Source: Paenilisteria portnoyi
Lineage (GTDB): Bacteria > Bacillota > Bacilli > Lactobacillales > Listeriaceae
Assembly: GCF_014322795.1 (NCBI RefSeq)
Contig: NZ_JAASTT010000002.1
Coordinates: 124,001 to 188,000 of the forward strand
Direction of reading: 5' to 3'
Length of the DNA stretch: 64,000 bases
In this document: positions 56,460-64,000 of the stretch, one piece after another
Numbering within the stretch: position 1 is the first letter of the stretch
How the letters are laid out: each line of letters opens with the position of its first letter
Program-made: the position numbers and the translations under genes
The notes under the pieces: model-generated
Database searches by the model: none
What the model saw: only the letters and a program-made list of their open reading frames with translations
Told to the model about the DNA's origin: nothing

Positions 56460-56781
56460 CTTTGTCTCACAACCCTTTCTCTAATCCTCTATTAATCATA
56501 CCATATTTAGCGCATTTATTGCACTCTCATCGCTAAGATTTTCCGACTTTTCCGGTTCAATCAGTTGCACATTAGAAATCAAACGGCTAAAATAGTAAGG
56601 AATAATGAGGGCGACTATGATTATATCTTAATTGTCTCATTCTCAGATTAAGCTTTGAAACATCTTCCCATTTATCAGGTAAGCTGTAGTCTTTGCTTTA
56701 CGCAAATCGAGCGAATGCGAACACTTGCTACCGATTTGTCTGAGGTATGTTCCATAGAATAAAGAAAGAGGGTAAGCACGT
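56460..56781 (+). other. rnz-zwf gap
   Basis: A 322-base divergent gap with no gene. Both promoters should be here; I recognise no convincing -35/-10 pair. It holds a fused-end type-1 repeat (56693-56753) just before zwf and a hydrophilic AT-rich rest. Confidence 0.4.
56693..56753 (-). repeat. Fused-end miniature of the type-1 element
   Basis: GCTTTACGCAAATCGAGCG joins directly to AATGCGAACACTTGC, ACCGATTTGTCTGAGGTATG. In copy B the same two blocks are the outer left and right arms, more than 150 bases apart. The centre has been cleanly lost. It ends 29 bases before zwf. Confidence 0.7.
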
Positions 56782-58251
56782 ATGACAGAAGTGAAAGAAC
56801 AAGTAGCTTTAATTACTATTTTTGGCGGTACGGGAGATTTGGCAAATCGCAAACTTTACCCTTCGCTATACCATCTCTTCACGAAAGGCTTTTTGAAAGA
56901 AAATTTCGCAGTGATCGGTACAGCTCGTCGTCCATGGACCAATGATTTCTTCCGTGAAAAAGTCGTGGAATCATTGAAAGGCATCGAAAAAGAAGGCTTC
57001 GATCCAGAAGAATTTGCGTCACATTTCTACTATCAATCACACGATGTAACCAATCGTGAATCGTATGTCGAACTTAAAGACTTATCGGATGAACTCGATA
57101 AAAAATACGAACTACAAGGAAATCGCCTATTCTATCTTGCCATGGCGCCAAATTTCTTTGGAACGATTGCAAGTCGATTAAAGTCAGAAGGTTTTGTCGA
57201 TAATGCAGGATTTAGTCGTTTAATCATTGAAAAACCATTTGGTCGCGATTTAGCGAGTGCAAAAGAACTTAATGAGTCGCTTCGTCAAGCATTTGATGAA
57301 AACGAGATTTACCGCATTGACCATTATTTAGGCAAAGAAATGATTCAAAACATTTCTGTGATTCGTTTTGCGAACTCTATTATTGAATCCCTTTGGAATA
57401 ATCGCTATATCGACAACATCCAAGTAACATTGAGTGAAACGCTTGGTGTAGAGGATCGTGGCCGTTATTACGAGGAAAGTGGCGCGCTTCGCGATATGGT
57501 TCAAAATCATATTTTACAAATCGTATCCTTACTTGCGATGGAGCCACCGATTAAATTAACAACACAAGAAATTCGTCACGAAAAAGTGCGCGCGCTCCGT
57601 TCTTTGCGTGTCATTGAAGGCGACGATGTGTACAAATATTTCGTACGCGGTCAATACGGCCCTGGAAAAGTGGATGGCGAAGATTTGCTGGGTTATCGCC
57701 AAGCAGAGAACGTCGATTCCGATTCTAATACCGAAACATTTGTAGCAGCAAAACTCATGATTGACAATTTTCGCTGGAGCGGCGTTCCATTTTATATTAG
57801 AACTGGTAAACGTCTTGCGAAGAAAACAACCCAAATTGCGATTCAGTTCAAAAACGTACCGATGAACCTCTTTGGTCCAGGCCAATCGCTTGGAGGCAAC
57901 GTGCTGGTGATACATATTCAACCAGACGAAGGTATCACGCTACACATGAATGTCAAAGAACCAGGCCAAGGAATGCTGACGATGCCAGTCAACCTGAACT
58001 ACGCGCACTCATCACCAGATGGCATGAACACACCCGAAGCCTACGAAAAACTGATTCAAGACTGCCTAAACGGCGATGCAACTTACTTCTCACATTGGGA
58101 TGAAGTCTCCCTATCATGGAATTTCGTGGATAAAGTAGCCGCAGTCTGGTCGAATACGAAAGAACATTTCCCGAACTACACATCCGGCACTATGGGACCA
58201 AAAGAAGCAGATAAATTGGTGTCACAAGATGGGTTTGAGTGGTTTGAATAA
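56782..58251 (+). CDS. zwf: Glucose-6-phosphate 1-dehydrogenase
   Basis: A 489-residue enzyme opening the oxidative pentose phosphate pathway. The nucleotide motif FGGTGDLANRKLYP (about 13-26), the substrate/catalytic RIDHYLGKE (about 179-187) and the later YIRTGKRLAKK are intact. GAGGG lies eight bases before the ATG. A type-1 derived repeat is immediately upstream, and a structured element and terminator follow. Confidence 0.95.
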   Translation: MTEVKEQVALITIFGGTGDLANRKLYPSLYHLFTKGFLKENFAVIGTARRPWTNDFFREKVVESLKGIEKEGFDPEEFASHFYYQSHDVTNRESYVELKDLSDELDKKYELQGNRLFYLAMAPNFFGTIASRLKSEGFVDNAGFSRLIIEKPFGRDLASAKELNESLRQAFDENEIYRIDHYLGKEMIQNISVIRFANSIIESLWNNRYIDNIQVTLSETLGVEDRGRYYEESGALRDMVQNHILQIVSLLAMEPPIKLTTQEIRHEKVRALRSLRVIEGDDVYKYFVRGQYGPGKVDGEDLLGYRQAENVDSDSNTETFVAAKLMIDNFRWSGVPFYIRTGKRLAKKTTQIAIQFKNVPMNLFGPGQSLGGNVLVIHIQPDEGITLHMNVKEPGQGMLTMPVNLNYAHSSPDGMNTPEAYEKLIQDCLNGDATYFSHWDEVSLSWNFVDKVAAVWSNTKEHFPNYTSGTMGPKEADKLVSQDGFEWFE

Positions 58252-58561
58252 CGAAAAGCTGAAAGAGCCCGTTAGACCCGAAAAAATTTGTTAGGGGCCG
58301 CAGTGAAAACCCGCACTTGGTTTTTGCGGAGGCACCGAAATTTCCGAGAGGCTGGGAATTGGAAGGCAGTTTCATTGCATTCCACTGCATATTGAGGTTC
58401 TAAAATCTAAAAACTCCTAACTCGTTTTACCTCCACAAACCGTGAAGTAAAACAAGCTAGGAGTTTTTCCTCTCTGCATCGTCTGCAATCCCTAATGTTG
58501 TTCCTTTTTTCACACATCCATGTTACAATTAAGAGGAATACACAGTAAAAGGAGAATCAAT
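58252..58561 (+). other. zwf-YueI gap with an unexplained structured stretch
   Basis: A 310-base gap. From 58265 to 58390 is a GC-richer stretch: CCGCA-GTG-AAAACC pairs with GGTTTTTGCGG (58303-58338), flanked by AAATTT on each side and GCAGT/ACTGC after. It matches no riboswitch I know. The terminator (58409-58468) and the ribosome site of the next gene follow. Confidence 0.45.
58409..58468. terminator. Terminator after zwf
   Basis: AAAAACTCCTAACTCGTTTTAC-like and GTAAAACAAGCTAGGAGTTTTT arms, with T-runs at both ends. Confidence 0.85.
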
Positions 58562-58999
58562 ATGCCAGAAAGCATTGACGATTATATCGATCGCGGTATC
58601 CATGGCGCAAAAGAAATTAACCCAGCCGAACGTAAAAAATATCTTGGCACTTTTCGAGAACGCGTCGAAATCCAAATGAGTAAACAAGAAGTTTTTCAAA
58701 AATATTGTACGAAAGAATTAGAACAGGAAATGAAAGATCACCCGAAAGCCAAGTTACTCTTAAACGGCTCCATTTCCTATGAAATATTGCGTTCTTACAT
58801 CATGTTGGCCGAGAAACATAAGATGCCCTTCTCGATTGTTGCACGCGAAGATGATGATACACCAGTTGGCCTAGTTCTAGCGGAAGATCATGAAATCAAC
58901 CGCGAAGACACACACCTCCACGAAACACCGGTTATCACAGAAGACACAACTGGTAGGGTAAGTCTGCTCGACAAAATCAAAGCTATTTTTCAAGAGTAA
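58562..58999 (+). CDS. YueI-family (DUF1694) protein
   Basis: A 145-residue soluble protein. IDDYIDRGIHGAKEINPAERKKYLGTFRERV and then NGSISYEILRSYIMLAEKH and PFSIVAREDD fit the DUF1694/YueI family, which resembles a tRNA-binding or ribosomal L7Ae-like fold; the function is not established. The ATG at 58562 follows AAGGAG by eight bases; the upstream 14 codons of open frame are not coding. It is followed 13 bases on by a small membrane protein. Confidence 0.8.
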   Translation: MPESIDDYIDRGIHGAKEINPAERKKYLGTFRERVEIQMSKQEVFQKYCTKELEQEMKDHPKAKLLLNGSISYEILRSYIMLAEKHKMPFSIVAREDDDTPVGLVLAEDHEINREDTHLHETPVITEDTTGRVSLLDKIKAIFQE

Positions 59000-59012
59000 G
59001 GAAGTGACATAC

Positions 59013-59153
59013 ATGCTCCACACGATTGTACTTGCACTCGCGATTCTTGTTTTTTTACAAACGATTTACTTTTTCATACGCAAAAATACCGATATGGGCG
59101 TGATGTTCCTGCTCATCGGCATCGCATTGCTTATTATTTCTACGATTAGCTGA
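59013..59153 (+). CDS. 46-residue small membrane protein
   Basis: A short reading frame (MLHTIVLALAILVFLQTIYF as its first 20 residues) with AAGGAAGTG about eight bases upstream of the ATG, 13 bases after the YueI-like gene. It has two hydrophobic helices (about 4-21 and 27-45) with RKNTD between them. No homologue comes to mind. The ribosome site, codon usage and close spacing make it likely to be translated. Confidence 0.65.
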   Translation: MLHTIVLALAILVFLQTIYFFIRKNTDMGVMFLLIGIALLIISTIS

Positions 59154-59166
59154 ATGAACGATAGAG

Positions 59167-59667
59167 TTACTGAAACAGGGTATTCCAGCAAATCGAACCG
59201 ACGCTTACCGCCGATTTACAACCCAAAGGCTCGCCAGTGTCTATCGCTGTGCGTAGCCTTTTTTGCATGTCGCCGATTCCTCTTGTCCCGTGCAGTGGGA
59301 ATGAAAATCGTTGCTTCCTCTCTGTAATTGCCGCAAGTAATGGCGCGAATTTCTTTCCTCCCAGCATCACAATCATCTCTTCGTCGATTGCAAGTTCCTG
59401 CCATTGCCGCATTAATTCTTCTAACGAAATCGTCTCTGTCGTCACGCCTCGCGCTGTAAACCTCACATCATATGTCCCTAAAACAAGCGAATCAGGGGTT
59501 AAAAAGCCATACTTTGGTGACAGAATCAAATAATCTCCATCAAATTTTTCAGCATAGGCTCGGCATAAACGATGAAAGTTTCCTGTGTAGGCTTGACTAG
59601 CTGTAACTGGGCCTGCCTCCTCCTGTTTGTCCCAAATCTTCGGCTTTCCTGACGGTATAATAATCAT
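59167..59667 (-). CDS. DUF6884-like protein
   Basis: A 166-residue protein. The start MIIIPSGKPKIWDKQE, the block ASQAYTGNFHRLCRAYAEKFDG, the LILSPKYGFLTPDSLV and the MVMLGGKKF-like EEMIVMLGGKKFAPLL fit the DUF6884 family seen in phages and bacteria near DNA modification and repair genes; the role is unknown. GAGGAG precedes the ATG, which overlaps the upstream acetyltransferase stop by four bases. The last roughly 17 residues lie in repeat-derived sequence and may be a changed tail. Confidence 0.7.
   Translation of the reverse strand: MIIIPSGKPKIWDKQEEAGPVTASQAYTGNFHRLCRAYAEKFDGDYLILSPKYGFLTPDSLVLGTYDVRFTARGVTTETISLEELMRQWQELAIDEEMIVMLGGKKFAPLLAAITERKQRFSFPLHGTRGIGDMQKRLRTAIDTGEPLGCKSAVSVGSICWNTLFQ
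59188..59218 (-). repeat. Possible remnant of the type-1 element inside a gene end
   Basis: GCAAATCGA, CGCTTACCGCCGATTTAC resembles the fused-end form at 56693-56753 (GCAAATCGA, CACTTGC, ACCGATTTG). It overlaps the 3' end of the DUF6884-like gene. This is a weak match. Confidence 0.35.
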
Positions 59668-60197
59668 AACGTCTCCTCATCCATTGGGTATTCCCACAAA
59701 ATAATCTTACCACGAGCCTCTGTTTTATCATATTTCGGCTGGTGTAAAAATCCGGACTTTCGCAAAACTTGTATCGAATGCGGATTACTCTCGAAGCTTC
59801 TAGCGAAAATACGCTTAATTTCTGGCTGTTTTTTAAGCCATACTAACAACTCTCCTAGTGCTTCAGTTACATAGCCATTATTTTGATACGCTGGCACAAT
59901 GCTGTACCCTAACTCGATTTCTCCAGTTTCTTCTGGTTTACCTTGTCCGCCAATTTCTCCGATGACCTTGTTTTCCTCTTTCAACACGATTAAATGCGTC
60001 CATTTCGTCATCTCTAGCTCTTTTTTTACGTTTTCTAATACGTATGGTAGGTAAAAAAAGAAATCGATTCCAGGCCACTCTCTGGACACTGTGTAGCCCG
60101 ATACGCGTTCCAATTCATCCACACCTGCAATCGTCGCTTGAATCCACTCCAAATTGTATTCTACTAACAGCAACCGTTCCGTTTCTAATTTTCCCAT
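59664..60197 (-). CDS. GNAT acetyltransferase
   Basis: A 177-residue GNAT protein. It starts LETERLLLVEYNLEW, and the acetyl-CoA loop is in VPAYQNNGYVTEALGELL (Q-x-x-G-Y/x), followed by IKRIFARSFESNPHSIQVLRKSGF, which is the RimJ/RimL-like pattern. Substrate unknown. It overlaps the DUF6884-like gene by four bases, so the two form a small operon absent from the order I recall; possibly acquired together. Confidence 0.85.
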   Translation of the reverse strand: MGKLETERLLLVEYNLEWIQATIAGVDELERVSGYTVSREWPGIDFFFYLPYVLENVKKELEMTKWTHLIVLKEENKVIGEIGGQGKPEETGEIELGYSIVPAYQNNGYVTEALGELLVWLKKQPEIKRIFARSFESNPHSIQVLRKSGFLHQPKYDKTEARGKIILWEYPMDEETL

Positions 60198-60427
60198 GTC
60201 AATACCTGGCTTTCCGTTTCAATATATCTTCCCTCTAAAATTATCAAATTCTACCTCATTACGCAAACTTTTTGCAGAATACCACCTGTTATTATCACCA
60301 CATACTAATTTTTTGAAAACTTTTTTCATCATGTTTGTATGCGATTACATCGTTATCTCCCAATTGATTTAGCTATGTATTCTAGTTTTTCAATGAAATC
60401 CAAAAGCAACAAATTTTCAAATAACAG

Positions 60428-60455
60428 TTGACATTTTTCTGCCAAAAGCTATAAT
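60428..60455 (+). promoter_or_regulatory. ilv operon promoter
   Basis: Perfect -35 TTGACA (60428-60433) and -10 TATAAT (60450-60455) with a 16-base spacer. A start near 60462 leaves a leader of about 375 bases before ilvD. A weak CodY-like box touches the -35. Confidence 0.8.
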
Positions 60456-60560
60456 TAATAATAATATTACATTGATTGATATTTATTTGAATTCATATAG
60501 GCTACATACGAATGAAGTATCTCATTGTTGATAAATTTGATTTAGAGGAGTTAATGACTT

Positions 60561-60608
60561 ATGAAAACAGCTAACCGAAACTATGTCATTACAATTTTAT
60601 TACTCTAG
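60561..60608 (+). CDS. ilv leader peptide
   Basis: A 15-codon frame, MKTANRNYVITILLL, preceded by AGAGGAG about eight bases upstream. Six of the last seven codons (positions 9-15) are Val, Ile or Leu, the three end products of the pathway it precedes. This is a textbook attenuator leader, in which ribosome stalling at scarce branched-chain tRNA alters folding of the RNA that follows. In L. monocytogenes the Rli60 RNA before ilvD is a reported equivalent. Confidence 0.85.
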   Translation: MKTANRNYVITILLL

Positions 60609-60719
60609 CAAGGGTCTGGAACACTGTTTAAAACAAGCAGTCGTTTAGATCCTGTTTATCATTAAATGGGATTCTTATCTAGGCATCCCATTTTTTTACT
60701 CAAAAATGGGATGCTTTTT
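60609..60719 (+). ncRNA. ilv attenuator RNA with two overlapping terminators
   Basis: After the leader stop: a pause hairpin (AGGGTCT with AGATCCT, inner ACTG/CAGT; 60611-60652), then hairpin 1 (AAATGGGAT 60664-60672 with ATCCCATTT 60685-60693, followed by T), and hairpin 2 (GCATCCCATTTTT 60683-60695 with AAAAATGGGATGC 60702-60714, followed by five T). Hairpins 1 and 2 share the strand ATCCCATTT and cannot form together. Confidence 0.8.
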
Positions 60720-60838
60720 CTATTGCCACGATTGCTTTATCAATGTTAATTTTTCGCTTTAAAAGGTCATGCTAATTGATATATTCTAAAAATTCAGCTT
60801 CGGCCAACAATTATAATAAAGAAACGGGGAATATACTC

Positions 60839-62530
60839 ATGCGTAGTGATAAAATCAAAAAAGGTGTCGAACAAGCTCCAGCTCGGAGTCTTCTACATGC
60901 AACTGGTCAAATTAAAAGTCCGGGTGATATGGATAAGCCATTTATCGCCATTTGTAACTCTTATATTGATATCGTTCCGGGTCATGTTCATTTGAGAGAG
61001 CTCGCGGATATTGCGAAAGAAGCCATTCGTGAAGCTGGCGGTATTCCTTTTGAATTTAATACGATTGGTGTCGATGATGGGATTGCGATGGGTCATATCG
61101 GGATGCGTTACTCCCTTCCGAGTCGTGAAGTTATCGCGGATGCTGCCGAAACGGTTATCAACGCTCACTGGTTTGACGGCGTTATGTATATTCCAAACTG
61201 TGACAAAATCACGCCTGGTATGTTGCTTGCATCCGTACGTACGAACGTGCCGGCAATCTTCTGTTCTGGTGGCCCGATGAAAGCTGGACTTTCTGCTACC
61301 GGTAAAGCCTTGACGCTTTCTTCTGTATTCGAAGCGGTTGGTGCTTTTAAAGAAGGTAGCATGTCCCAAGAAGAATTTTTAGATATGGAAGCGAATGCTT
61401 GTCCGACATGCGGATCGTGTGCAGGTATGTTTACAGCGAACTCGATGAACTGCTTGATGGAAGTACTTGGTATGGCGATTCCGTTCAATGGGACGACGCT
61501 TGCTGTATCGGAGGCGCGCCGCGAGTTGATTCGTGAATCGGCTTTCCACTTGATGGATCTCGTGAAAAAAGATATTCGTCCTCGCGACATTATTACGCGT
61601 GATGCAATTGATGATGCTTTTGCGCTAGATATGGCAATGGGTGGCTCGACAAACACGGTGCTTCACGTTTTGGCTTTAGCGAACGAAGCGGAAATCGATT
61701 ATGATTTGGAACGTATTAATGAAATTGCAAGTCGTGTTCCTTATCTTTCCAAAATCGCGCCATCGTCGGCGTACTCGATGCATGATGTCCATGAGGCTGG
61801 CGGTGTTCCTGCTATTATGAAGGAATTGGTTGACCTCGAAAACGCGATTCATCCCGATCGGATTACGGTGACTGGGAAAACGATTCGTGAAAATGTGGAA
61901 AATGCGAAAATTAATAATACGGACGTGATCCATCCAAAAGAAGATCCGTATACGAAAACGGGCGGTCTCTCCATTCTTTTCGGAAATATTGCGCCAAAAG
62001 GTTCGGCAATCAAAGTCGGCGGTGTCGATCCATCGGTATCCGTCTTTACTGGGAAAGCGATTTGTTTCGACTCGCATGACGCAGCTGTTGAAGCGATTGA
62101 CAATCATACGGTTCGCGAAGGTCATGTGGTCGTGATTCGTTATGAAGGTCCTCGTGGTGGTCCTGGAATGCCTGAGATGCTTGCTCCGACATCTTCTATC
62201 GTTGGACGCGGACTTGGAAAAGATGTCGCGCTGATTACGGATGGTCGCTTCTCTGGTGCGACGCGTGGGATCGCGATTGGACATATTTCTCCCGAAGCGG
62301 CTTCTGGTGGTCCGATTGCCTTGATTGAAGATGGCGATACAATCGTGATTGACTTACCGAATCGGACTTTGAACGTGGACGTAGCGCCTGATGTATTAGA
62401 GGCACGCCGCGCTGGGATTCCTAAATTTGTTCCTAAAATTAAAAAAGGCTATCTGGCTCGCTATGCTGCACTCGTGACTTCTGCTCACACTGGTGGCGTA
62501 CTGCAACTTCCAGATGATTTCTTAGAGTGA
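60839..62530 (+). CDS. ilvD: Dihydroxy-acid dehydratase
   Basis: A 563-residue iron-sulfur enzyme, the third step of valine and isoleucine synthesis. Cluster ligands lie in the [11 protein letters not shown] block (about residues 120-130) and in [37 protein letters not shown] is the C-terminal signature. The ATG at 60839 fits the family's usual lead; the open frame extends 21 codons upstream with no ribosome site. GGGGAA is the likely ribosome site. It is first in the ilv operon, 12 bases before ilvB. Confidence 0.95.
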   Translation: MRSDKIKKGVEQAPARSLLHATGQIKSPGDMDKPFIAICNSYIDIVPGHVHLRELADIAKEAIREAGGIPFEFNTIGVDDGIAMGHIGMRYSLPSREVIADAAETVINAHWFDGVMYIPNCDKITPGMLLASVRTNVPAIFCSGGPMKAGLSATGKALTLSSVFEAVGAFKEGSMSQEEFLDMEANACPTCGSCAGMFTANSMNCLMEVLGMAIPFNGTTLAVSEARRELIRESAFHLMDLVKKDIRPRDIITRDAIDDAFALDMAMGGSTNTVLHVLALANEAEIDYDLERINEIASRVPYLSKIAPSSAYSMHDVHEAGGVPAIMKELVDLENAIHPDRITVTGKTIRENVENAKINNTDVIHPKEDPYTKTGGLSILFGNIAPKGSAIKVGGVDPSVSVFTGKAICFDSHDAAVEAIDNHTVREGHVVVIRYEGPRGGPGMPEMLAPTSSIVGRGLGKDVALITDGRFSGATRGIAIGHISPEAASGGPIALIEDGDTIVIDLPNRTLNVDVAPDVLEARRAGIPKFVPKIKKGYLARYAALVTSAHTGGVLQLPDDFLE

Positions 62531-62542
62531 TAAGGAGAGGTG

Positions 62543-64000
62543 ATGAAAATGATCAAAGTAGAGAAAGAAACGACGACAAAAAGCGGTGCCGAACTTTTAA
62601 TTGATGCTCTGAATGCGCAAGAGGTAGAGATGATTTTTGGCTATCCGGGTGGCGCTGTATTACCACTATATGATGCGTTTTATGATTGCGATATTCCGCA
62701 TATTCTGACGCGTCACGAACAAGGCGCCGTGCATGCAGCGGAAGGTTATGCTCGTGTGACTGGAAAAGCCGGTGTTGTTGTCGTTACAAGTGGGCCTGGT
62801 GCAACGAATGCTTTAACGGGGATTGCGGACGCGATGAGCGATTCGATTCCAATGGTCGTTTTCACTGGTCAAGTCGCCACACCTGGTATCGGGAAGGATG
62901 CGTTCCAAGAGGCAGACATGATTGGCTTAACCATTCCGATTACAAAATATAATTATCAAGTACGCGATGTAAAAGATATTCCGAGAATCATTAAAGAAGC
63001 TTTCCATATCGCCACAACAGGTCGTCAAGGTCCAGTCGTGATTGATTTACCGAAAGATATGTCTATCGCGACAACCGATAAAGTCAATGATGACACGATT
63101 AACTTGCCTGGTTATCAGCCAACCGTGAAACCAAATGGCATGCAACTTGAAAAATTGATGCAGGCGTTGGCGGCTTCTAGTAAACCTGTTATCTTAGCAG
63201 GAGCTGGCGTGAATCATTCACGCGCGACGGCTGAACTGCTTGATTTTGCGGAGCGGTATCAAATTCCAGTCGTGAATACATTGCTTGGGCTTGGTAGTTT
63301 TCCACAAGATCATCCCCTCTTCCTCGGAATGGGCGGGATGCATGGTTCTTACGCCGCAAATATGGCGCTTACGGATCCTGATTTACTCATTAATTTTGGA
63401 TCGCGATTTGATGACCGGATGGTTGGTTCACCACAAGATTTTGCGAAACATGCGGTGATTGCGCATATCGATATTGACCCTGCGGAAATCGGTAAAGTTT
63501 TAACAACAAAAATTCCGATTGTTGCGGATATTAAGGAAACGTTGACGCAGTTGCTAGAAATGACTGTGACAGAGGAAACCGACAAAACGCATTGGTATAA
63601 GCTTAATATGACGCGTAAAGAACGCCACCCTTTCACGTATAATCGTGGTTCTAAAGCCGAAATCAAGCCGCAAAAAGTGATTGAGATTATCGGTAAAATC
63701 ACGGATGGTAACGCACTTGTTGCAACAGATGTTGGGCAGCACCAAATGTGGGTCGCACAATTTTATCCGTTCCGCCATGATCACCAAATCATGACGAGTG
63801 GCGGGCTTGGCACGATGGGCTTTGGTTTTCCTGCCGCGATTGGCGCACAACTTGCCTATCCGGAGCGAACGGTTGTCGCTTTTGTTGGAGACGGTGGTTT
63901 CCAGATGACCAATCAGGAGCTGGCGATTTTGAATGATTACAATATTAATTTGAAAACGGTCATTTTGAACAATGGGTCGCTTGGTATGGTTCGGCAGTGG
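62543..64000 (+). CDS. ilvB: Acetolactate synthase large subunit, truncated by window end
   Basis: A 486-codon open frame runs off the window end. The enzyme condenses pyruvate with pyruvate or 2-oxobutyrate, using thiamine diphosphate. The N-terminal block has [13 protein letters not shown] and [14 protein letters not shown] (catalytic Glu); a linker domain follows; the thiamine diphosphate motif is [15 protein letters not shown] near the end, with [13 protein letters not shown] as the last residues present. AAGGAG lies five bases before the ATG at 62543; a second ATG two codons on is possible. The missing C-terminus is about 80 to 90 residues by family length. Confidence 0.95.
   Translation, partial: MKMIKVEKETTTKSGAELLIDALNAQEVEMIFGYPGGAVLPLYDAFYDCDIPHILTRHEQGAVHAAEGYARVTGKAGVVVVTSGPGATNALTGIADAMSDSIPMVVFTGQVATPGIGKDAFQEADMIGLTIPITKYNYQVRDVKDIPRIIKEAFHIATTGRQGPVVIDLPKDMSIATTDKVNDDTINLPGYQPTVKPNGMQLEKLMQALAASSKPVILAGAGVNHSRATAELLDFAERYQIPVVNTLLGLGSFPQDHPLFLGMGGMHGSYAANMALTDPDLLINFGSRFDDRMVGSPQDFAKHAVIAHIDIDPAEIGKVLTTKIPIVADIKETLTQLLEMTVTEETDKTHWYKLNMTRKERHPFTYNRGSKAEIKPQKVIEIIGKITDGNALVATDVGQHQMWVAQFYPFRHDHQIMTSGGLGTMGFGFPAAIGAQLAYPERTVVAFVGDGGFQMTNQELAILNDYNINLKTVILNNGSLGMVRQW

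Larger units (their letters stand above)
60198..60838 (+). other. ilv upstream region
   Basis: A 641-base gap. The first 200 bases hold possible CodY boxes: AATTTTTTGAAAACT (60307-60321, two changes from consensus AATTTTCnGAAAATT) and AATTTTCAAATAACA (60412-60426, four changes). The ilv promoter, leader peptide and attenuator follow, as listed separately. No T-box sequence was recognised. Confidence 0.5.

Noticed and set aside
60198-60838. T-box riboswitch before ilvD
   Set aside because: No T-box sequence (TGGnACCGCG type) or stem I specifier was found; a leader peptide with branched-chain codons is present instead.

Overview
The window is a chromosomal segment of a Firmicute, almost certainly a Listeria or a very close Listeriaceae relative. 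The evidence is gene order. From malic enzyme to ilvD-ilvB the genes follow, in the same order, the segment I remember as roughly lmo1915 to lmo1984 of Listeria monocytogenes. The intergenic repeats and several insertions and losses relative to that memory suggest one of the more distant Listeria species; that placement is inference.

Layout. 1-1849 (+): malic enzyme tail, a serine hydrolase and a DUF1801 protein. 1907-7645 (-): flavoprotein, YugP-type protease, YpjA and YpiB-like proteins, a TPR protein and a Fic protein. 7764-17708 (-): an aromatic supra-operon (aroA, tyrA, hisC, aroH, aroB, aroC), then ndk, hepT, menG, hepS and folE for menaquinone and pterin synthesis. 17920-25634 (-): hup, a protein tyrosine phosphatase, gpsA, der, rpsA-like, cmk, ansA. 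25707-29540 (-): a LysM membrane protein, a CPBP protein, recQ and ypbB, divergent from ferredoxin. 29924-36580 (-): FMN-riboswitch-controlled ribU, a thioesterase, resE/resD, rluB, scpB/scpA. 36593-41067 (-): lysA, pnp, xerD, an NTF2-like protein, fur. 41280-46384: ferrichrome-type uptake (fhuG, fhuB, fhuD on minus; fhuC and a flavin reductase on plus) around two Fur boxes. 46700-50811 (-): an HNH-associated-repeat protein, an ABC exporter with its own TetR regulator, a VOC protein and a Nudix hydrolase. 51016-52889 (+): xpaC-telA. 52945-56459 (-): an acetyltransferase, dinB, an SDR and rnz. 56782-59153 (+): zwf, a YueI-like protein and a 46-residue membrane protein. 59167-60197 (-): a DUF6884-like protein and an acetyltransferase. 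60428-64000 (+): an attenuator leader followed by ilvD and ilvB (cut by the window end).

Regulation is unusually legible. I can read an FMN riboswitch with its terminator, an ilv leader peptide with two overlapping terminator hairpins, an exact PerR box before fur, two Fur boxes in the fhu divergent region, a LexA box at dinB, paired TetR operators at the ABC exporter, and a 20-bp palindrome at the lysA promoter.

The least explained feature is a family of about 297-bp intergenic elements. Two nearly full copies (19639-19936 and 46390-46686) have imperfect terminal inverted repeats and long internal arms that co-vary between the copies. Several half, fused-end or degenerate derivatives are scattered in other gaps. 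A second palindromic repeat lies next to fur and before lysA. No phage, insertion sequence with a transposase, CRISPR array, rRNA or tRNA was seen.
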